Shown here: positions 1-8,929 of the stretch, piece by piece
Layout of the letters: each line of letters begins with the position of its first letter
Position numbering within the stretch: the stretch's first letter is position 1
NCBI GenBank assembly: GCA_903872505.1
Contig: CAIQKV010000019.1
Span: 1 to 43,785 of the forward strand
DNA from: an uncultured Opitutia bacterium
Lineage (GTDB): Bacteria > Verrucomicrobiota > Verrucomicrobiia > Opitutales > Opitutaceae
Reading direction: 5' to 3'
Length of the DNA stretch: 43,785 nucleotides
Position numbers and translations under genes: made by a program
Notes under the pieces: generated by a model
Seen by the model: only the letters and a program-made list of their open reading frames with translations
Databases searched by the model: none
What the model was told of the DNA's origin: nothing

Positions 1-2445
1 GTCACCCTCACCGGCGGCGGTCTCGCCGCGGGCCACCCGGGCCGGTTCGACTGCACCGCCAACATTGTCTTCGCCGGGGAGGGCGCCGCCGTGGGCGAGC
101 TCAGGATCCGCGGCACGCTCGGCGTGGTGATGGGCACGCCGCGGACGTTCACGCGATTTGTCGCCACCTCGGAAGCCGAGGCGACCGGCCCGAAGCTGCC
201 CGGCGGAGTGCGGCTGTCGGTCGATGTCTCGGCCGCCCAGTCGGCCGCCGGGGAGAGCTACGCCCTTGCCGTGCACACGGGGGCGAAGCAACTCGCCGCG
301 ATCGAGACCACCTTCGTGGCGGGGCAGAGCCACCTGCGCGGCACCTGGCGGCTCGACATGCACGATACCGACCTGGCGCCGTTTGTACTCGGCCGCGAAT
401 TGCCGGCGTTTGTGGCGGCCGGCGAGGGCAGCTTTGACCTCGATACCACCTTCACCGAGCTGAATGCGAGCGGCCGGTTGAACGCCACGGCCGACCGGCT
501 CGCGGCCATCAAACCCGGCTTGGACGTCCTCGGCTCCGTCAAGCTCGCCGCCGACTTCGATGTCACCCGGCGGGGCCAGGCCACGCGCGTGGACCGCCTG
601 GCGGTGACGGTCACCGGGGCGCAGCCGGTCGCCACGGTGACGGCCTTGCAGGCCTTCGAGTTCAACCTGACGACGGGCGAGCTCAACGTCGCGGACCCGG
701 CGCGGGATTTGCTCGCGATCTCCCTCCACGGGCTGCCGCTCGCCTGGGCGGCGCCGCTGCTCGGGGACCAAGGCTATGTGCTCGCCGGCGACGAGGTCCG
801 GGGTGAATTCGTCGCGAGCGCGCGCAACGGGGGCTTTGCGCTCCGGCCCCGGGGTCCGCTGACGGTCGGCCACCTGTCCGTCACAGGGGAGGGCGGCCGG
901 CCGCTGCTGCGCGCGGTGGACATCACGCTGGCGGCCTCGGCCGATTACTCGCCCCTCGGCTGGCAGATGGAGGTCGCGCCCCTCGCGGTCAGCAGCCGGG
1001 GCGCCAGCCTGCTGGTGCTTGAGGCGAAGGCCGGGCAGCTGGCGGGCAAGGATCAGCCGGTCAAAACGGCCGGCAAGTGGACGGCGCAGCTGCCGGCGCT
1101 GCTCGGCCAGCCGGCCTTCGCCCGGGCGGCGGGGCTGACTGGTGGCGAGGCGCGGGGTGACTTTGCGGCCAGCTTGGGGACGAAACGGGAGATTCAGGCC
1201 CGGCTGGCGCTCGCGAAACTTTCGCTGTCCGCCGCGACCGCCCTGCCGGCGGTCTCGCTCGAACTCCGCGCGGATCTGGCGGGCGACGGCAGCGCCAGCT
1301 TCAACGTCCCGCTGCGCTTCGAGCGCCCGGGTCGCACCTCGGATCTGACGATTACCGGCACATTTGCGCCCACCGCCGCCGGCGCGGCCATCACTTCGCG
1401 TCTCACCGGCGAACTGCTCGTGATCGACGATGTGCTGCCGCTCCTGCTGGCGCTCACCGCCCCGGCGGAGTCGGCGGGACCCGCCGTTGGCGGTCCGGCG
1501 GGCCGCCCGGTGGCGTCCTTCTGGGAGGGCGTGAGCGGGACCTGCGCCCTCGGCGTGAAGAAAGTGACCTATGGCGAACAGTTCTCGGTCACCGATCTCG
1601 GCGGCTCGCTCCGCCTCGAGCCGGAGGCACTCAAGCTGGCCGACGTGCGGGCCGCCTTCGGTCCGGACAGCACGATGCGGCTCAACGGCGGCATCATGTT
1701 CAGTCCGGCCGCGGCGCAGCCCTACGTGCTTGCCGCCGATTTTGCCCTCGAGAACTTTGACAGCGCGCCGCTGCTGCGGGCGCTGAACCCGGGGCAGCCC
1801 CCCACCGTCGAGGGCCGGTTCACGCTCCAGAGCCGGTTGACGGGCGCGGGGGCCACGCCCGCGGACCTGGCCGACCGCACGCGCGGGGAACTGCGGGTGT
1901 CCAGCAAGGGCGGCATTTTCCGGGCGCTGTCGGCGGACTTGTCCAACCGGATCCAGAAGACCCAGTCGACCGTGGTCACGATTGCCAGCCTGCTCGGGGT
2001 CGTGGCGGACGATTACCTCAACAAGACCAAGATCATTTCCGACATCGCGAAGGCGCTCGCGGAGATTCCCTTCGACCAGCTGAGCCTGACGGCGACACGG
2101 GATGATTCGCTCAACTTCCAGCTCAGGGATTTCACTCTGATTTCGCCGGAGCTGAGACTGGTCGGCACCGGGTCGGTCCGTTATGCGGCCGGGGTGCCGG
2201 TGCTGGCCCAGTCGCTGGACCTGCAGCTCAAACTCGGGGCGCGCGGCCGGATGGCCGACCTGATGAAGCGGGCCGGCCTGCTCGATGCCCAGCAGGACAG
2301 CCTGGGTTACGCGGCCTGCTCCGTGCCCCTGCGGCTGGGCGGCACGCTGGCGAAACCCGACACGAGCCAGGTGCGCGACGCCCTGCTCAACTCAGCCCTC
2401 GAGCGCTCCGGCCTGCTGGACAACCTGTTCAACCGGGGCAAGTAG
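1..2445 (+). CDS. AsmA-like envelope protein, 3' part (5' end outside window)
   Basis: The reading frame is open from the first base, so the true start lies upstream; about 814 residues are visible. The sequence is long, repetitive beta-rich protein with alternating polar and hydrophobic residues and many 'DL.G', 'G.L.V' and 'L.L.G' strands, typical of AsmA/TamB-like proteins. The last 200 residues resemble the AsmA C-terminal region: an 'SxKGGIFRAL' segment, a helical stretch ending near 'ISDIAKALAEIPFDQL', then strands with 'LVGTGSVRY' and 'PLRLGGTLAKPD'. Proteins of this group span the periplasm and are linked to outer-membrane biogenesis and phospholipid transport. The N-terminal membrane anchor cannot be seen. 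The next gene, potC, starts 88 bases downstream behind its own promoter-like element, so the two are probably separate units. Family assignment rests on overall pattern; exact role unknown. Confidence 0.75.
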   Translation, partial: VTLTGGGLAAGHPGRFDCTANIVFAGEGAAVGELRIRGTLGVVMGTPRTFTRFVATSEAEATGPKLPGGVRLSVDVSAAQSAAGESYALAVHTGAKQLAAIETTFVAGQSHLRGTWRLDMHDTDLAPFVLGRELPAFVAAGEGSFDLDTTFTELNASGRLNATADRLAAIKPGLDVLGSVKLAADFDVTRRGQATRVDRLAVTVTGAQPVATVTALQAFEFNLTTGELNVADPARDLLAISLHGLPLAWAAPLLGDQGYVLAGDEVRGEFVASARNGGFALRPRGPLTVGHLSVTGEGGRPLLRAVDITLAASADYSPLGWQMEVAPLAVSSRGASLLVLEAKAGQLAGKDQPVKTAGKWTAQLPALLGQPAFARAAGLTGGEARGDFAASLGTKREIQARLALAKLSLSAATALPAVSLELRADLAGDGSASFNVPLRFERPGRTSDLTITGTFAPTAAGAAITSRLTGELLVIDDVLPLLLALTAPAESAGPAVGGPAGRPVASFWEGVSGTCALGVKKVTYGEQFSVTDLGGSLRLEPEALKLADVRAAFGPDSTMRLNGGIMFSPAAAQPYVLAADFALENFDSAPLLRALNPGQPPTVEGRFTLQSRLTGAGATPADLADRTRGELRVSSKGGIFRALSADLSNRIQKTQSTVVTIASLLGVVADDYLNKTKIISDIAKALAEIPFDQLSLTATRDDSLNFQLRDFTLISPELRLVGTGSVRYAAGVPVLAQSLDLQLKLGARGRMADLMKRAGLLDAQQDSLGYAACSVPLRLGGTLAKPDTSQVRDALLNSALERSGLLDNLFNRGK

Positions 2446-2506
2446 GGGGGCCCGGCGCCGGGGCGGGGCGGCGTGCGCAACCTTGCGATTGCCTCGGGAT
2501 CGCGGC

Positions 2507-2522
2507 TGGCACAACAGTTGCA
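2507..2522 (+). promoter_or_regulatory. Sigma-54 (-24/-12) promoter-like element before potC
   Basis: The sequence reads TGGCAC, five bases, TTGCA, which matches the -24/-12 consensus with exact spacing (GG at 2508-2509, GC at 2520-2521). Transcription would begin near 2533, one base before the potC ATG at 2534, so the message would be almost leaderless. Sigma-54 control of polyamine uptake as a nitrogen source is plausible but inferred. No enhancer-binding protein gene or obvious upstream activator site is visible. Confidence 0.45.
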
Positions 2523-2533
2523 TTGTCCAACGC

Positions 2534-3355
2534 ATGCCCGCCACCCCGACCGCATCACCCCGCTGGCGTTTCCCCTCGGGGATCAGGCTGCTGGACCTTT
2601 CGCTCACAGGCTGGACCGCCCTGGTGATGGTGTTCCTGTACCTGCCGATCGTCGTGCTGGTGGCCTATTCGTTCAACAGCTCGCGGCTCAACATCGTCTG
2701 GGAGAGCTTCACCTTCGCTTGGTACCAGCACGTCTGGGAGAACGGGCCGCTGCTGCGCGCCGCGCAGAACAGCCTGGTGATCGCCTGCGTCTCCACCGTG
2801 ATTTCCGTCCTGCTGGGCACCAGCGGGGCGTGGCTGCTGCACCGCTACCGCTTTCGCGGTGCGCGCAGCCTGCAGACCCTGGTGGCGGTGCCGATGGTCA
2901 TGCCCGAGATCCTGATGGGCATCAGCCTGCTGATCCTGTTCGCGACGGCCGGCCGGGGCCTGGGCTTCGCCACCGTCATCATCGGCCATGTCACCTTCAG
3001 CTTCCCCTTCGTGCTGGTCGCCGTGCAGGCCCGGCTGAAGGGGCTCGACCCGGCAATGGAGGAGGCCGCGCTCGATCTCGGTGCCACGCCGCTGCAGGCG
3101 TTCACGCTCGTGATCGTGCCCTGCCTGCGGCCCGCGATCGTCGCGGGGGCGCTGATGGCGTTCACCCTCTCGTGGGACGAGCTGATCGTGACGTTTTTCA
3201 CCACCAGCGCCGCGTCCGCCACGCTGCCCATCCGGGTTTTCGGCATGGCCAAGGTCGGCCTGAACCCGATGCTCAACGCGTTGTCCGCGATCTTCATTGT
3301 CGCGACGGCCGGGTTCGTGGTTTTCTCCAATTACCTGAAGAAACTCAGCCGCTGA
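2534..3355 (+). CDS. potC: Spermidine/putrescine ABC transporter permease PotC
   Basis: This 273-residue inner-membrane protein is one of two permease subunits of a polyamine-type ABC importer. It has about six hydrophobic segments, the first at 'LVMVFLYLPIVVLVAYSF', and the EAA loop that docks on the ATPase ('EEAALDLGATPLQAF', then 'VIVPCLRPAI'). The N-terminal pattern 'FLYLPIVVLVAYSFN' is characteristic of PotC. The frame is open further upstream, but the ATG at 2534 gives the family's usual length with a short cytoplasmic N-terminus. potD follows after 28 bases and potB and potA complete the operon. The order C-D-B-A differs from the common A-B-C-D. No Shine-Dalgarno sequence precedes the start. 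Substrate (spermidine, putrescine or a related polyamine) cannot be fixed from sequence. Confidence 0.93.
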   Translation: MPATPTASPRWRFPSGIRLLDLSLTGWTALVMVFLYLPIVVLVAYSFNSSRLNIVWESFTFAWYQHVWENGPLLRAAQNSLVIACVSTVISVLLGTSGAWLLHRYRFRGARSLQTLVAVPMVMPEILMGISLLILFATAGRGLGFATVIIGHVTFSFPFVLVAVQARLKGLDPAMEEAALDLGATPLQAFTLVIVPCLRPAIVAGALMAFTLSWDELIVTFFTTSAASATLPIRVFGMAKVGLNPMLNALSAIFIVATAGFVVFSNYLKKLSR

Positions 3356-3383
3356 ACTTTTTCCCTCCACCATCAACCTGCCC

Positions 3384-4412
3384 ATGAAATCATCCCGTCT
3401 GCTCTTCCCGGCGCTCCTGGCGCTGGTCGTCTCGGTCGTCCCGGCCCACGCCGGCGCCGAACTCAACCTGTTCGGCTGGTCCGAATATGTTCCGCAGTCC
3501 GTGCTCGACGGTTTCACCAAGGAAACCGGCATCAAGGTCAACTTCGAGACCTACGCCTCCAACGAGGAGTTGCTGTCGAAGCTCGTGGCCGGCGGCGGTT
3601 CCTACGACCTGGTCCAGCCGTCGGACTACGCGGCCGAGGTGATGATCCGCCAGAAGCTGCTCGCGCCCCTCGACCCGGCGCTGCTGCCCAACCTGAAGAA
3701 CCTCGCCCCGGAGTTCCGCCACCGGGCGCATGACCCGGCCGGCGCCTATACCGTGCCGTACATGAGCGGCACGGTCGGCATCGTGGTGAACACCGAGAAG
3801 GTGAAGATTCCGGTGAAGGGCTACGGCGACGTGTTCTCGGCGGCCTTCAAGGACCGGATCGTCGTGCTCAACGACACCCGGGAGATCGTCACGTGGGCGC
3901 TCTACACCCTCCACCGGCCGATCAACACCATCACCCCCGAATGCCTCGCGGCGGCCCGCCCGGTGGTGGCCGAGTGGGTGAAGCTGGTGAAGGTCTTCGA
4001 CTCCGACAGCCCGAAGACGGCGCTGCTCAACGGCGACGTCGACATCGGCATCGTCTGGAGTGGCGAGGCCGCGATCCTCTGGAAGGAGAACAAGAAATTC
4101 CAGTACGTCATCCCGGCCGAGGGCGCGCACCAGTTCATCGATGTGCTGGCGATCCCGGCGAACGCGAAGAACCGGGAGGCGGCGCACAAGTTCATCGACT
4201 ACATCCTGCGCCCCGAGGTGTCGGTGCTCATTTCCGAGGCCTTTCCCTACACCAACCCGAACCTGGCCGCCCGGAAGCTCCTGTCCCCCGCGCAGCTCGC
4301 CAATCCGGCCAGTTATCCCCCGGGCAGCCCGAAGCTCGAGACCTTCCGCGACATCGGCAAGGCCGCCGCGGACATCGACCGCCTCGTGACCGACCTGAAG
4401 AGCGCGCGGTGA
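3384..4412 (+). CDS. potD: Polyamine-binding periplasmic protein PotD
   Basis: This 342-residue extracytoplasmic solute-binding protein has a signal peptide (basic 'MKSSR', then 'LLFPALLALVVSVVPAHAGA' with cleavage likely after AHA). The mature start 'LNLFGWSEYVPQSVLDGF' and the following 'ETGIKVNFETYASNEELLSKL' and 'YDLVQPSDYAAEVMI' are the typical opening of the PotD/PotF family. It captures polyamine in the periplasm and delivers it to PotB/PotC. The gene lies between the two permease genes, an unusual position. The leader just before the ATG is pyrimidine-rich (cctccaccatcaacctgccc) and carries no Shine-Dalgarno site. A 14-bp palindrome follows the stop codon and may affect the downstream message. 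Confidence 0.94.
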   Translation: MKSSRLLFPALLALVVSVVPAHAGAELNLFGWSEYVPQSVLDGFTKETGIKVNFETYASNEELLSKLVAGGGSYDLVQPSDYAAEVMIRQKLLAPLDPALLPNLKNLAPEFRHRAHDPAGAYTVPYMSGTVGIVVNTEKVKIPVKGYGDVFSAAFKDRIVVLNDTREIVTWALYTLHRPINTITPECLAAARPVVAEWVKLVKVFDSDSPKTALLNGDVDIGIVWSGEAAILWKENKKFQYVIPAEGAHQFIDVLAIPANAKNREAAHKFIDYILRPEVSVLISEAFPYTNPNLAARKLLSPAQLANPASYPPGSPKLETFRDIGKAAADIDRLVTDLKSAR

Positions 4413-4425
4413 TGACCTGCCACCC

Positions 4426-4439
4426 ATCCCGCGCGGGAT
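4426..4439. repeat. 14-bp perfect palindrome between potD and potB
   Basis: ATCCCGCGCGGGAT is its own reverse complement and lies in the 49-base gap between potD and potB. In RNA it could form a short GC stem. Binding-protein genes in ABC operons are often made in excess of permeases through a hairpin after their stop codon, so a stabilising or attenuating role is possible. No T-run follows. It may also be a chance outcome of high GC content. Confidence 0.35.
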
Positions 4440-4461
4440 CCCGAACCCCGTCCCTCCCCGC

Positions 4462-5331
4462 GTGACGCCCGCCACCGACCGCCGTACGCCGCGCTGGCGC
4501 GCGCGGCTGCTCCTCGCGCCGATGGTCGCGTGGCTCGTGCTGTTCGTCGTGGCGCCGACCGCCATCCTCTTCGTGTACAGCTTTTGCGAGCGCGACGAGG
4601 TCGGCCGGGTCGTGTTCTCCTTCACGCTGGAGAACTACCGCCGCGTCGCCGACCCGGTCTACCTGCGGATCTTCAACCGCTCGATCGGCTACGCAGGGCT
4701 GACGACCCTGATTTGCATCGGGGTGGGCTATCCCGTGGCCTACTGCATCGGCCGCGCGCGCGAGGCCTGGCGGCAGCGGCTGCTCCTGCTGGTGATGGTG
4801 CCGTTCTGGACGAGCTTCCTCATCCGCACCTACGCCTGGATCACGATCCTCAAGCAGGAGGGCCTGCTCAACGGCCTGGTGCACCAGTTCGCCCCCGGCG
4901 CCGCGCCGTTCGAACTGCTCTACACCCCGACGGCCGTGGTCATCGGCCTCGTCTACGCCTACCTGCCGTTCATGATCCTGCCGATCTACGGCAGCGTGGA
5001 AAAGCTCGACGGCGCCCTGATCGAGGCGGCGTACGACCTCGGGGCCGGGCCGCTGCGCGTGTTCTCCTCGGTCATCATCCCGCTCACGCTGCCGGGCATC
5101 GCGGCGGGCACGCTGCTGGTGTTCGTGCCGGCCGTGGGCATGTTCGCCATCACCGACCTCATGGGCGGCGCCCGGGTGCCGCTGATCGGCAACGTGATCC
5201 AGAACCAGTTCCTGCAGGCGCGCGACTGGCCGTTCGGTGCCGCCCTCGGCGCCGTGTTCATGGGCCTGTTCGCCGTGACCTACTGGCTCATGCTGCGGCT
5301 CGGCGCCCGTGAGGAGGAGACCGCCGCATGA
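4462..5331 (+). CDS. potB: Spermidine/putrescine ABC transporter permease PotB
   Basis: This 289-residue protein is the second permease of the polyamine importer. It begins with a GTG codon; the N-terminus '[40 protein letters not shown]' is the standard short cytoplasmic tail plus first membrane helix of PotB. The segment '[17 protein letters not shown]' is a PotB hallmark, and the EAA loop reads '[26 protein letters not shown]'. Its final codons overlap the potA start by four bases (ATGA), so permease and ATPase translation are probably coupled. The N-terminal half of the coding region begins in a C-rich leader with no Shine-Dalgarno site. Family assignment is strong; the GTG start is chosen because no in-frame ATG occurs before the first helix. 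Confidence 0.93.
   Translation: MTPATDRRTPRWRARLLLAPMVAWLVLFVVAPTAILFVYSFCERDEVGRVVFSFTLENYRRVADPVYLRIFNRSIGYAGLTTLICIGVGYPVAYCIGRAREAWRQRLLLLVMVPFWTSFLIRTYAWITILKQEGLLNGLVHQFAPGAAPFELLYTPTAVVIGLVYAYLPFMILPIYGSVEKLDGALIEAAYDLGAGPLRVFSSVIIPLTLPGIAAGTLLVFVPAVGMFAITDLMGGARVPLIGNVIQNQFLQARDWPFGAALGAVFMGLFAVTYWLMLRLGAREEETAA
5312..5317 (+). promoter_or_regulatory. Strong Shine-Dalgarno site for potA
   Basis: AGGAGG, ten bases before the potA ATG at 5328, lies inside the last codons of potB. It is one of only two good Shine-Dalgarno sites in the window; both belong to genes that overlap their upstream neighbour. It supports the chosen potA start. Confidence 0.7.
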
Positions 5332-6428
5332 GCGCCATGGTGGAACTGCGCGGGGTCACGAAGCGCTTCGGCGGCTTCACCGCGGTGAACGACGTCAGCC
5401 AGCAGATCGTCGGCGGCGAGTTTCTGACGCTGCTGGGGCCGTCCGGCTGCGGCAAGACCACGCTGCTCCGGCTCATCGCCGGCTTCGAGACGCCGACCGC
5501 GGGCAGCGTGTGGATCGACGGCGAGGACGTCACCCACCTGCCGCCGTACCGCCGGCCGGTGAACCAGGTCTTCCAGAGCTACGCGCTGTTTCCGCACCTC
5601 ACCGTGGCGGAAAACGTCGGCTTCGGGCTGCGGATGAAGCAGGTCGGGAAGGCCGAGGCCGCGGCGCGGGTGGGGGAGGCGCTGGCGCTGGTTTCCCTGA
5701 CCGGGCTCGAGACCCGCCGGCCGCACCAGCTCTCCGGCGGCCAGCGGCAGCGCGTGGCGCTCGCCCGGGCCCTCGTCTGCCGGCCGAAGGTGCTGCTGCT
5801 GGACGAGCCGCTCTCGGCTCTCGATGCCAAGCTCCGCCGGGCGATGCAGCTCGAGCTCAAGCGCCTGCAGCGCCAGCTGGGCATCACGTTTGTCTTCGTG
5901 ACCCACGACCAGGAGGAGGCGCTCACGATGAGCGACCGCATCGCCATCGTGAATGACGGCCGCATCGAGCAGCTGGGCACCGCGCACGAGATCTACCACC
6001 GGCCCGCGACGCGCTTTGCGGCCGATTTTGTCGGCGAGGCCAACCTGCTCGAGGCGCGGCTGCTGCTGCAGGACGCCGACTGCGTGCATGTGGCGGTGAC
6101 CGGCGGGCTGGAGCTGACGCTGCCCCTCGCCGCCTGGCCGGCCGGCGCCAGCGTGGCGCTGATCGCGATGCGCCCGGAGAAGGTGCACGTGTCGAAGTTG
6201 AAGTCGCCGGCGGATTTTCCGGCCGGGGCCGCCAACATCTTCGAGGCGCGGATCGAGGAGGAGATCTTCCAGGGCGCGACCGATTTCCTCGTGCTGCTGA
6301 CCGCGGCAGGCACGCGCCTCAGCGCGGTCGTCGCCAACGAGAGCGCGCTGGGCGACATTTTCCACGCCGGCGACCGCGTCAGCTGCGGCCTGCATGCGGA
6401 CGACCTCGTGATCGTGCCGGCCGAGTAG
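5328..6428 (+). CDS. potA: Polyamine ABC transporter ATP-binding protein PotA
   Basis: This 366-residue cytoplasmic ATPase powers the PotBC permease. It shows Walker A 'GPSGCGKT' (residues 37-44), Q-loop '[17 protein letters not shown]', ABC signature '[15 protein letters not shown]', Walker B '[12 protein letters not shown]' and the switch histidine in '[12 protein letters not shown]'. After about residue 235 comes a regulatory TOBE/OB-type domain ('[10 protein letters not shown]', '[15 protein letters not shown]'), as in PotA and MalK-like ATPases. The start overlaps the potB stop (ATGA) and has a strong AGGAGG site ten bases upstream. It is the last gene of the pot operon; the next gene begins 76 bases later with an unrelated lipid function. 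Confidence 0.95.
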   Translation: MSAMVELRGVTKRFGGFTAVNDVSQQIVGGEFLTLLGPSGCGKTTLLRLIAGFETPTAGSVWIDGEDVTHLPPYRRPVNQVFQSYALFPHLTVAENVGFGLRMKQVGKAEAAARVGEALALVSLTGLETRRPHQLSGGQRQRVALARALVCRPKVLLLDEPLSALDAKLRRAMQLELKRLQRQLGITFVFVTHDQEEALTMSDRIAIVNDGRIEQLGTAHEIYHRPATRFAADFVGEANLLEARLLLQDADCVHVAVTGGLELTLPLAAWPAGASVALIAMRPEKVHVSKLKSPADFPAGAANIFEARIEEEIFQGATDFLVLLTAAGTRLSAVVANESALGDIFHAGDRVSCGLHADDLVIVPAE

Positions 6429-6504
6429 CCGGGGCGGCGGGCCGGCCGCGGAGGAATTTCGTTGAAAATATCCCGGCTGGCGTCGGCATAACGGGTTCCG
6501 CGCC

Positions 6505-8748
6505 ATGCTTACCCCGTTTTCGCGCCGGCGCACCTACCTCCCGGCGTTTCTTGAGCTTGTTGCCGAGGCCATCGCCCGGACGCTCTACCGCGTGCGCTGC
6601 CACGGGACCGGGCACATTCCGGCCAGCGGTGGCGTGCTGCTGATCGCCAACCACCTCTCCTACATCGACCCGGTGGTGCTGCAGATGGCCTGCCCGCGGC
6701 CGATTCGGTTCCTCGGCTACAAGGGCATGCAGAAAAACGTGTTTTTCGACTGGGCCTTCCGCCAGAGCGGCGTGCTGACGATCTCGGCCGCGAGCCCCTC
6801 CGATGGCCTGCGCCGCGCGATCAAGGCGCTGCGTGACGGCGAGGTCGTGGCCATTTTCCCCGAGGGCCAGATTTCGCGCACCGGACAGCTGATGGGCATC
6901 CAGCGCGGCTTCGAGGTCATCGCCCGCCGCGCCGGGGTCCCGGTCGTGCCGGCGTTCATCGACGGGGTGTGGGGCTCGGTCTTCTCCTTTGCCGGCAACA
7001 GCTACCTCTGGAAGTCCCCGCGGGTCATGCCCACGCCGGTGTTCGTGGAGTTCGGCGCGCCGATTCCGGCGCAGCGGCTGTCCCCGGCCGGCGCGCGCCA
7101 GGCGCTGCTCGACCTCGGGACCGCCGCCTTCGAGGAACGGCCGGTGCTGCGCCGCCACCTCGGCCGCGAATGCATGCAGGCGCTCGTCAAGCACCCCTCC
7201 CGCCTCGCCGTCGTCGACCGCACCGCCGCGCGCCGGGAGGTCAAGGCGGCCCAACTGGCTGCCGCCGCCGCCGCGCTCTCCCGCCACGTCCGGCGCACGA
7301 TTCCCGAGACGCGCGTCGGCATCGTGCTCCCGCCCGGCGCGGGCGCGTTCATCGCGAATCTCGCCGTGCTGTGCGCGGGCAAGATCCCCGTGAACCTCAA
7401 CTTCACCTCCAGCCGGGCCGCGCTGGAGGCCAGCATGAAGATCGCCGGGGTGCAGACCGTCCTGTCCGCCGACGCGCTCCGGTCGCGCGTCGCCAACTTT
7501 CCCTGGCCGGAGCGCACGCTCGACCTCGCCACGACCATCGCGGAGATGGGCGGCAAGCGGGTCATCCTCCCGTGGCTGGTGGCCGCGTGGATCCTGCCCA
7601 ACCAGTGGTTTGCCAACCTGCTCGACCTGCCCAAGGTCGGTGACCGCGCCGAGGCCGGCCTGCTCTTCACCAGCGGCAGCTCGGGCGAGCCGAAGGGCGT
7701 CGCCCTCTCGCACCGCAACATCCTCGCCAACTGCTCCCAGATCTCGTCGCTCTCCATCCTGCCCGAGTGGGCGTCGCTCGTCGGCTGCCTGCCGCTGTTC
7801 CACAGCATGGGGTTCACCGTTACCCTCTGGTATCCGCTCATCCGCGGCTGCAAGGTCGTCACGGTCCCGAGCCCGCTCGACACCCGCCGGATCATCGACG
7901 CGATCAAGGAGGAGCAGGCCACCGTGCTGCTCGGCGCGCCGACCTTCATCCGGCCCATCCTGCGCAAGGCCCAGCCCGAGGAGCTCCGCTCGCTCGAGCT
8001 CGTCGTCACCGGCGCCGAGAAGCTGCCCGACGACCTCTACAAGCAGTTCCTCGAGACCTTCCATATCGAGATCATGCAGGGCTACGGGCTCACCGAGACC
8101 ACCCCGGCGAGCAACATCAACCAGCCGCACCCGCCCGTCACAACCTCGACCGCCGAGCCGCAGATCGGCAAGCGCGCCGGCTCCACCGGCCGGCTCCTGC
8201 CCGGCATGAGCGTGCGCATCGTGCACCCGGAGACCGGCGAGGAGGTGCCGCTGGGCGACCAGGGCATCGTGTGGTTCAAGGGCGCCAACGTGTTCAGCGG
8301 CTATCTGGACGACCCGCAGAAAACCGCGGCGGCGTTTCGCGACGGCTGGTTTGTGACCGGCGACCTTGGCCGGCTGGACGACGAGGGCTTTCTGTTCATC
8401 GAGGGCCGGCTCTCGCGGTTTTCGAAGATCGGCGGGGAGATGGTGCCGCACGGCACCGTGGAGCAGAAGATCGCCGAGGGGTTTGGCTGGGACGAGACGG
8501 AGGGCGTCACCGTCGTGGTGATGAGCATGCCCGACCCGTCCAAGGGCGAGGCGCTCGTGCTGCTGACCACCCATGACGTCACCTCGGACCAGGTACGGGA
8601 AAAACTGCTCGCCGCGGGCCTGCCGAACCTCTGGGTGCCCAAGCGGATCCTGAAGGTGGAGAAGATCCCCGTGCTCGGCACCGGCAAGCTCGACCTCAAG
8701 GGCTGCCGGGAACTCCTGCTCTCGATCCTGCCGGAAGCGGCGGGGTGA
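6505..8748 (+). CDS. Fused phospholipid acyltransferase / acyl-ACP synthetase (Aas-like)
   Basis: This 747-residue protein joins two enzymes. Residues about 25-230 form a PlsC-type glycerolipid acyltransferase with the HX4D motif 'NHLSYID' (H50, D55) and 'FPEGQIS' (118-124). Residues about 240-740 form an AMP-forming acyl ligase with the P-loop 'TSGSSGEPKG' from T389, 'GYGLTETTPASN', 'GDLGRLDDEGFLFIEGR' and a C-terminal 'GKLDLKG' catalytic lysine region. This is the domain pair of E. coli Aas, which activates free fatty acid onto ACP and re-acylates lysophospholipid at the inner membrane. In many bacteria a third, MFS lysolipid flippase (LplT) domain sits between or beside these; none is present here. 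The neighbouring CFA synthase supports a membrane-lipid role. The exact acyl acceptor cannot be told from sequence. Confidence 0.88.
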   Translation: MLTPFSRRRTYLPAFLELVAEAIARTLYRVRCHGTGHIPASGGVLLIANHLSYIDPVVLQMACPRPIRFLGYKGMQKNVFFDWAFRQSGVLTISAASPSDGLRRAIKALRDGEVVAIFPEGQISRTGQLMGIQRGFEVIARRAGVPVVPAFIDGVWGSVFSFAGNSYLWKSPRVMPTPVFVEFGAPIPAQRLSPAGARQALLDLGTAAFEERPVLRRHLGRECMQALVKHPSRLAVVDRTAARREVKAAQLAAAAAALSRHVRRTIPETRVGIVLPPGAGAFIANLAVLCAGKIPVNLNFTSSRAALEASMKIAGVQTVLSADALRSRVANFPWPERTLDLATTIAEMGGKRVILPWLVAAWILPNQWFANLLDLPKVGDRAEAGLLFTSGSSGEPKGVALSHRNILANCSQISSLSILPEWASLVGCLPLFHSMGFTVTLWYPLIRGCKVVTVPSPLDTRRIIDAIKEEQATVLLGAPTFIRPILRKAQPEELRSLELVVTGAEKLPDDLYKQFLETFHIEIMQGYGLTETTPASNINQPHPPVTTSTAEPQIGKRAGSTGRLLPGMSVRIVHPETGEEVPLGDQGIVWFKGANVFSGYLDDPQKTAAAFRDGWFVTGDLGRLDDEGFLFIEGRLSRFSKIGGEMVPHGTVEQKIAEGFGWDETEGVTVVVMSMPDPSKGEALVLLTTHDVTSDQVREKLLAAGLPNLWVPKRILKVEKIPVLGTGKLDLKGCRELLLSILPEAAG

Positions 8749-8895
8749 GGTGCCAACATGGCCTCAGACAAGAGGGGCCCGTAGGGGCCGGGGCCAGAAG
8801 AGGTCGGGTTGAAGTGGTCCTGATTTGATGGCGAGGAGGCGCGGCGCGGGCCCGGTGGCTGGACGGGGAAAATCGCGTTGCGCGGGCGAAAATCC

Positions 8896-8919
8896 CGGTT
8901 TAGGTGCTCCGGTAAACCG
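8896..8919. promoter_or_regulatory. Hairpin or operator-like dyad before cfa
   Basis: CGGTTTA and TAAACCG form perfect seven-base arms around a ten-base spacer, ending ten bases before the cfa ATG at 8930. It lies in a 181-base gap (8749-8929) with no other recognised gene. It could be a regulator-binding dyad or an RNA stem near the start codon. No known family consensus was recognised. Confidence 0.35.
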
Positions 8920-8929
8920 AAGGGCGCCC

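Noticed and set aside
6379..8574. 731-codon open frame on the minus strand opposite the Aas-like gene
   Set aside because: Its product is rich in Arg, Gly, His and Ala with no domain pattern; the opposite strand encodes a clear two-domain enzyme. High GC content leaves antisense frames open.
8825..8929. N-terminal extension of the CFA synthase from an earlier ATG
   Set aside because: The added residues are low-complexity Arg/Gly and absent from the family; a stem-loop lies in this stretch and the ATG at 8930 gives the usual length.
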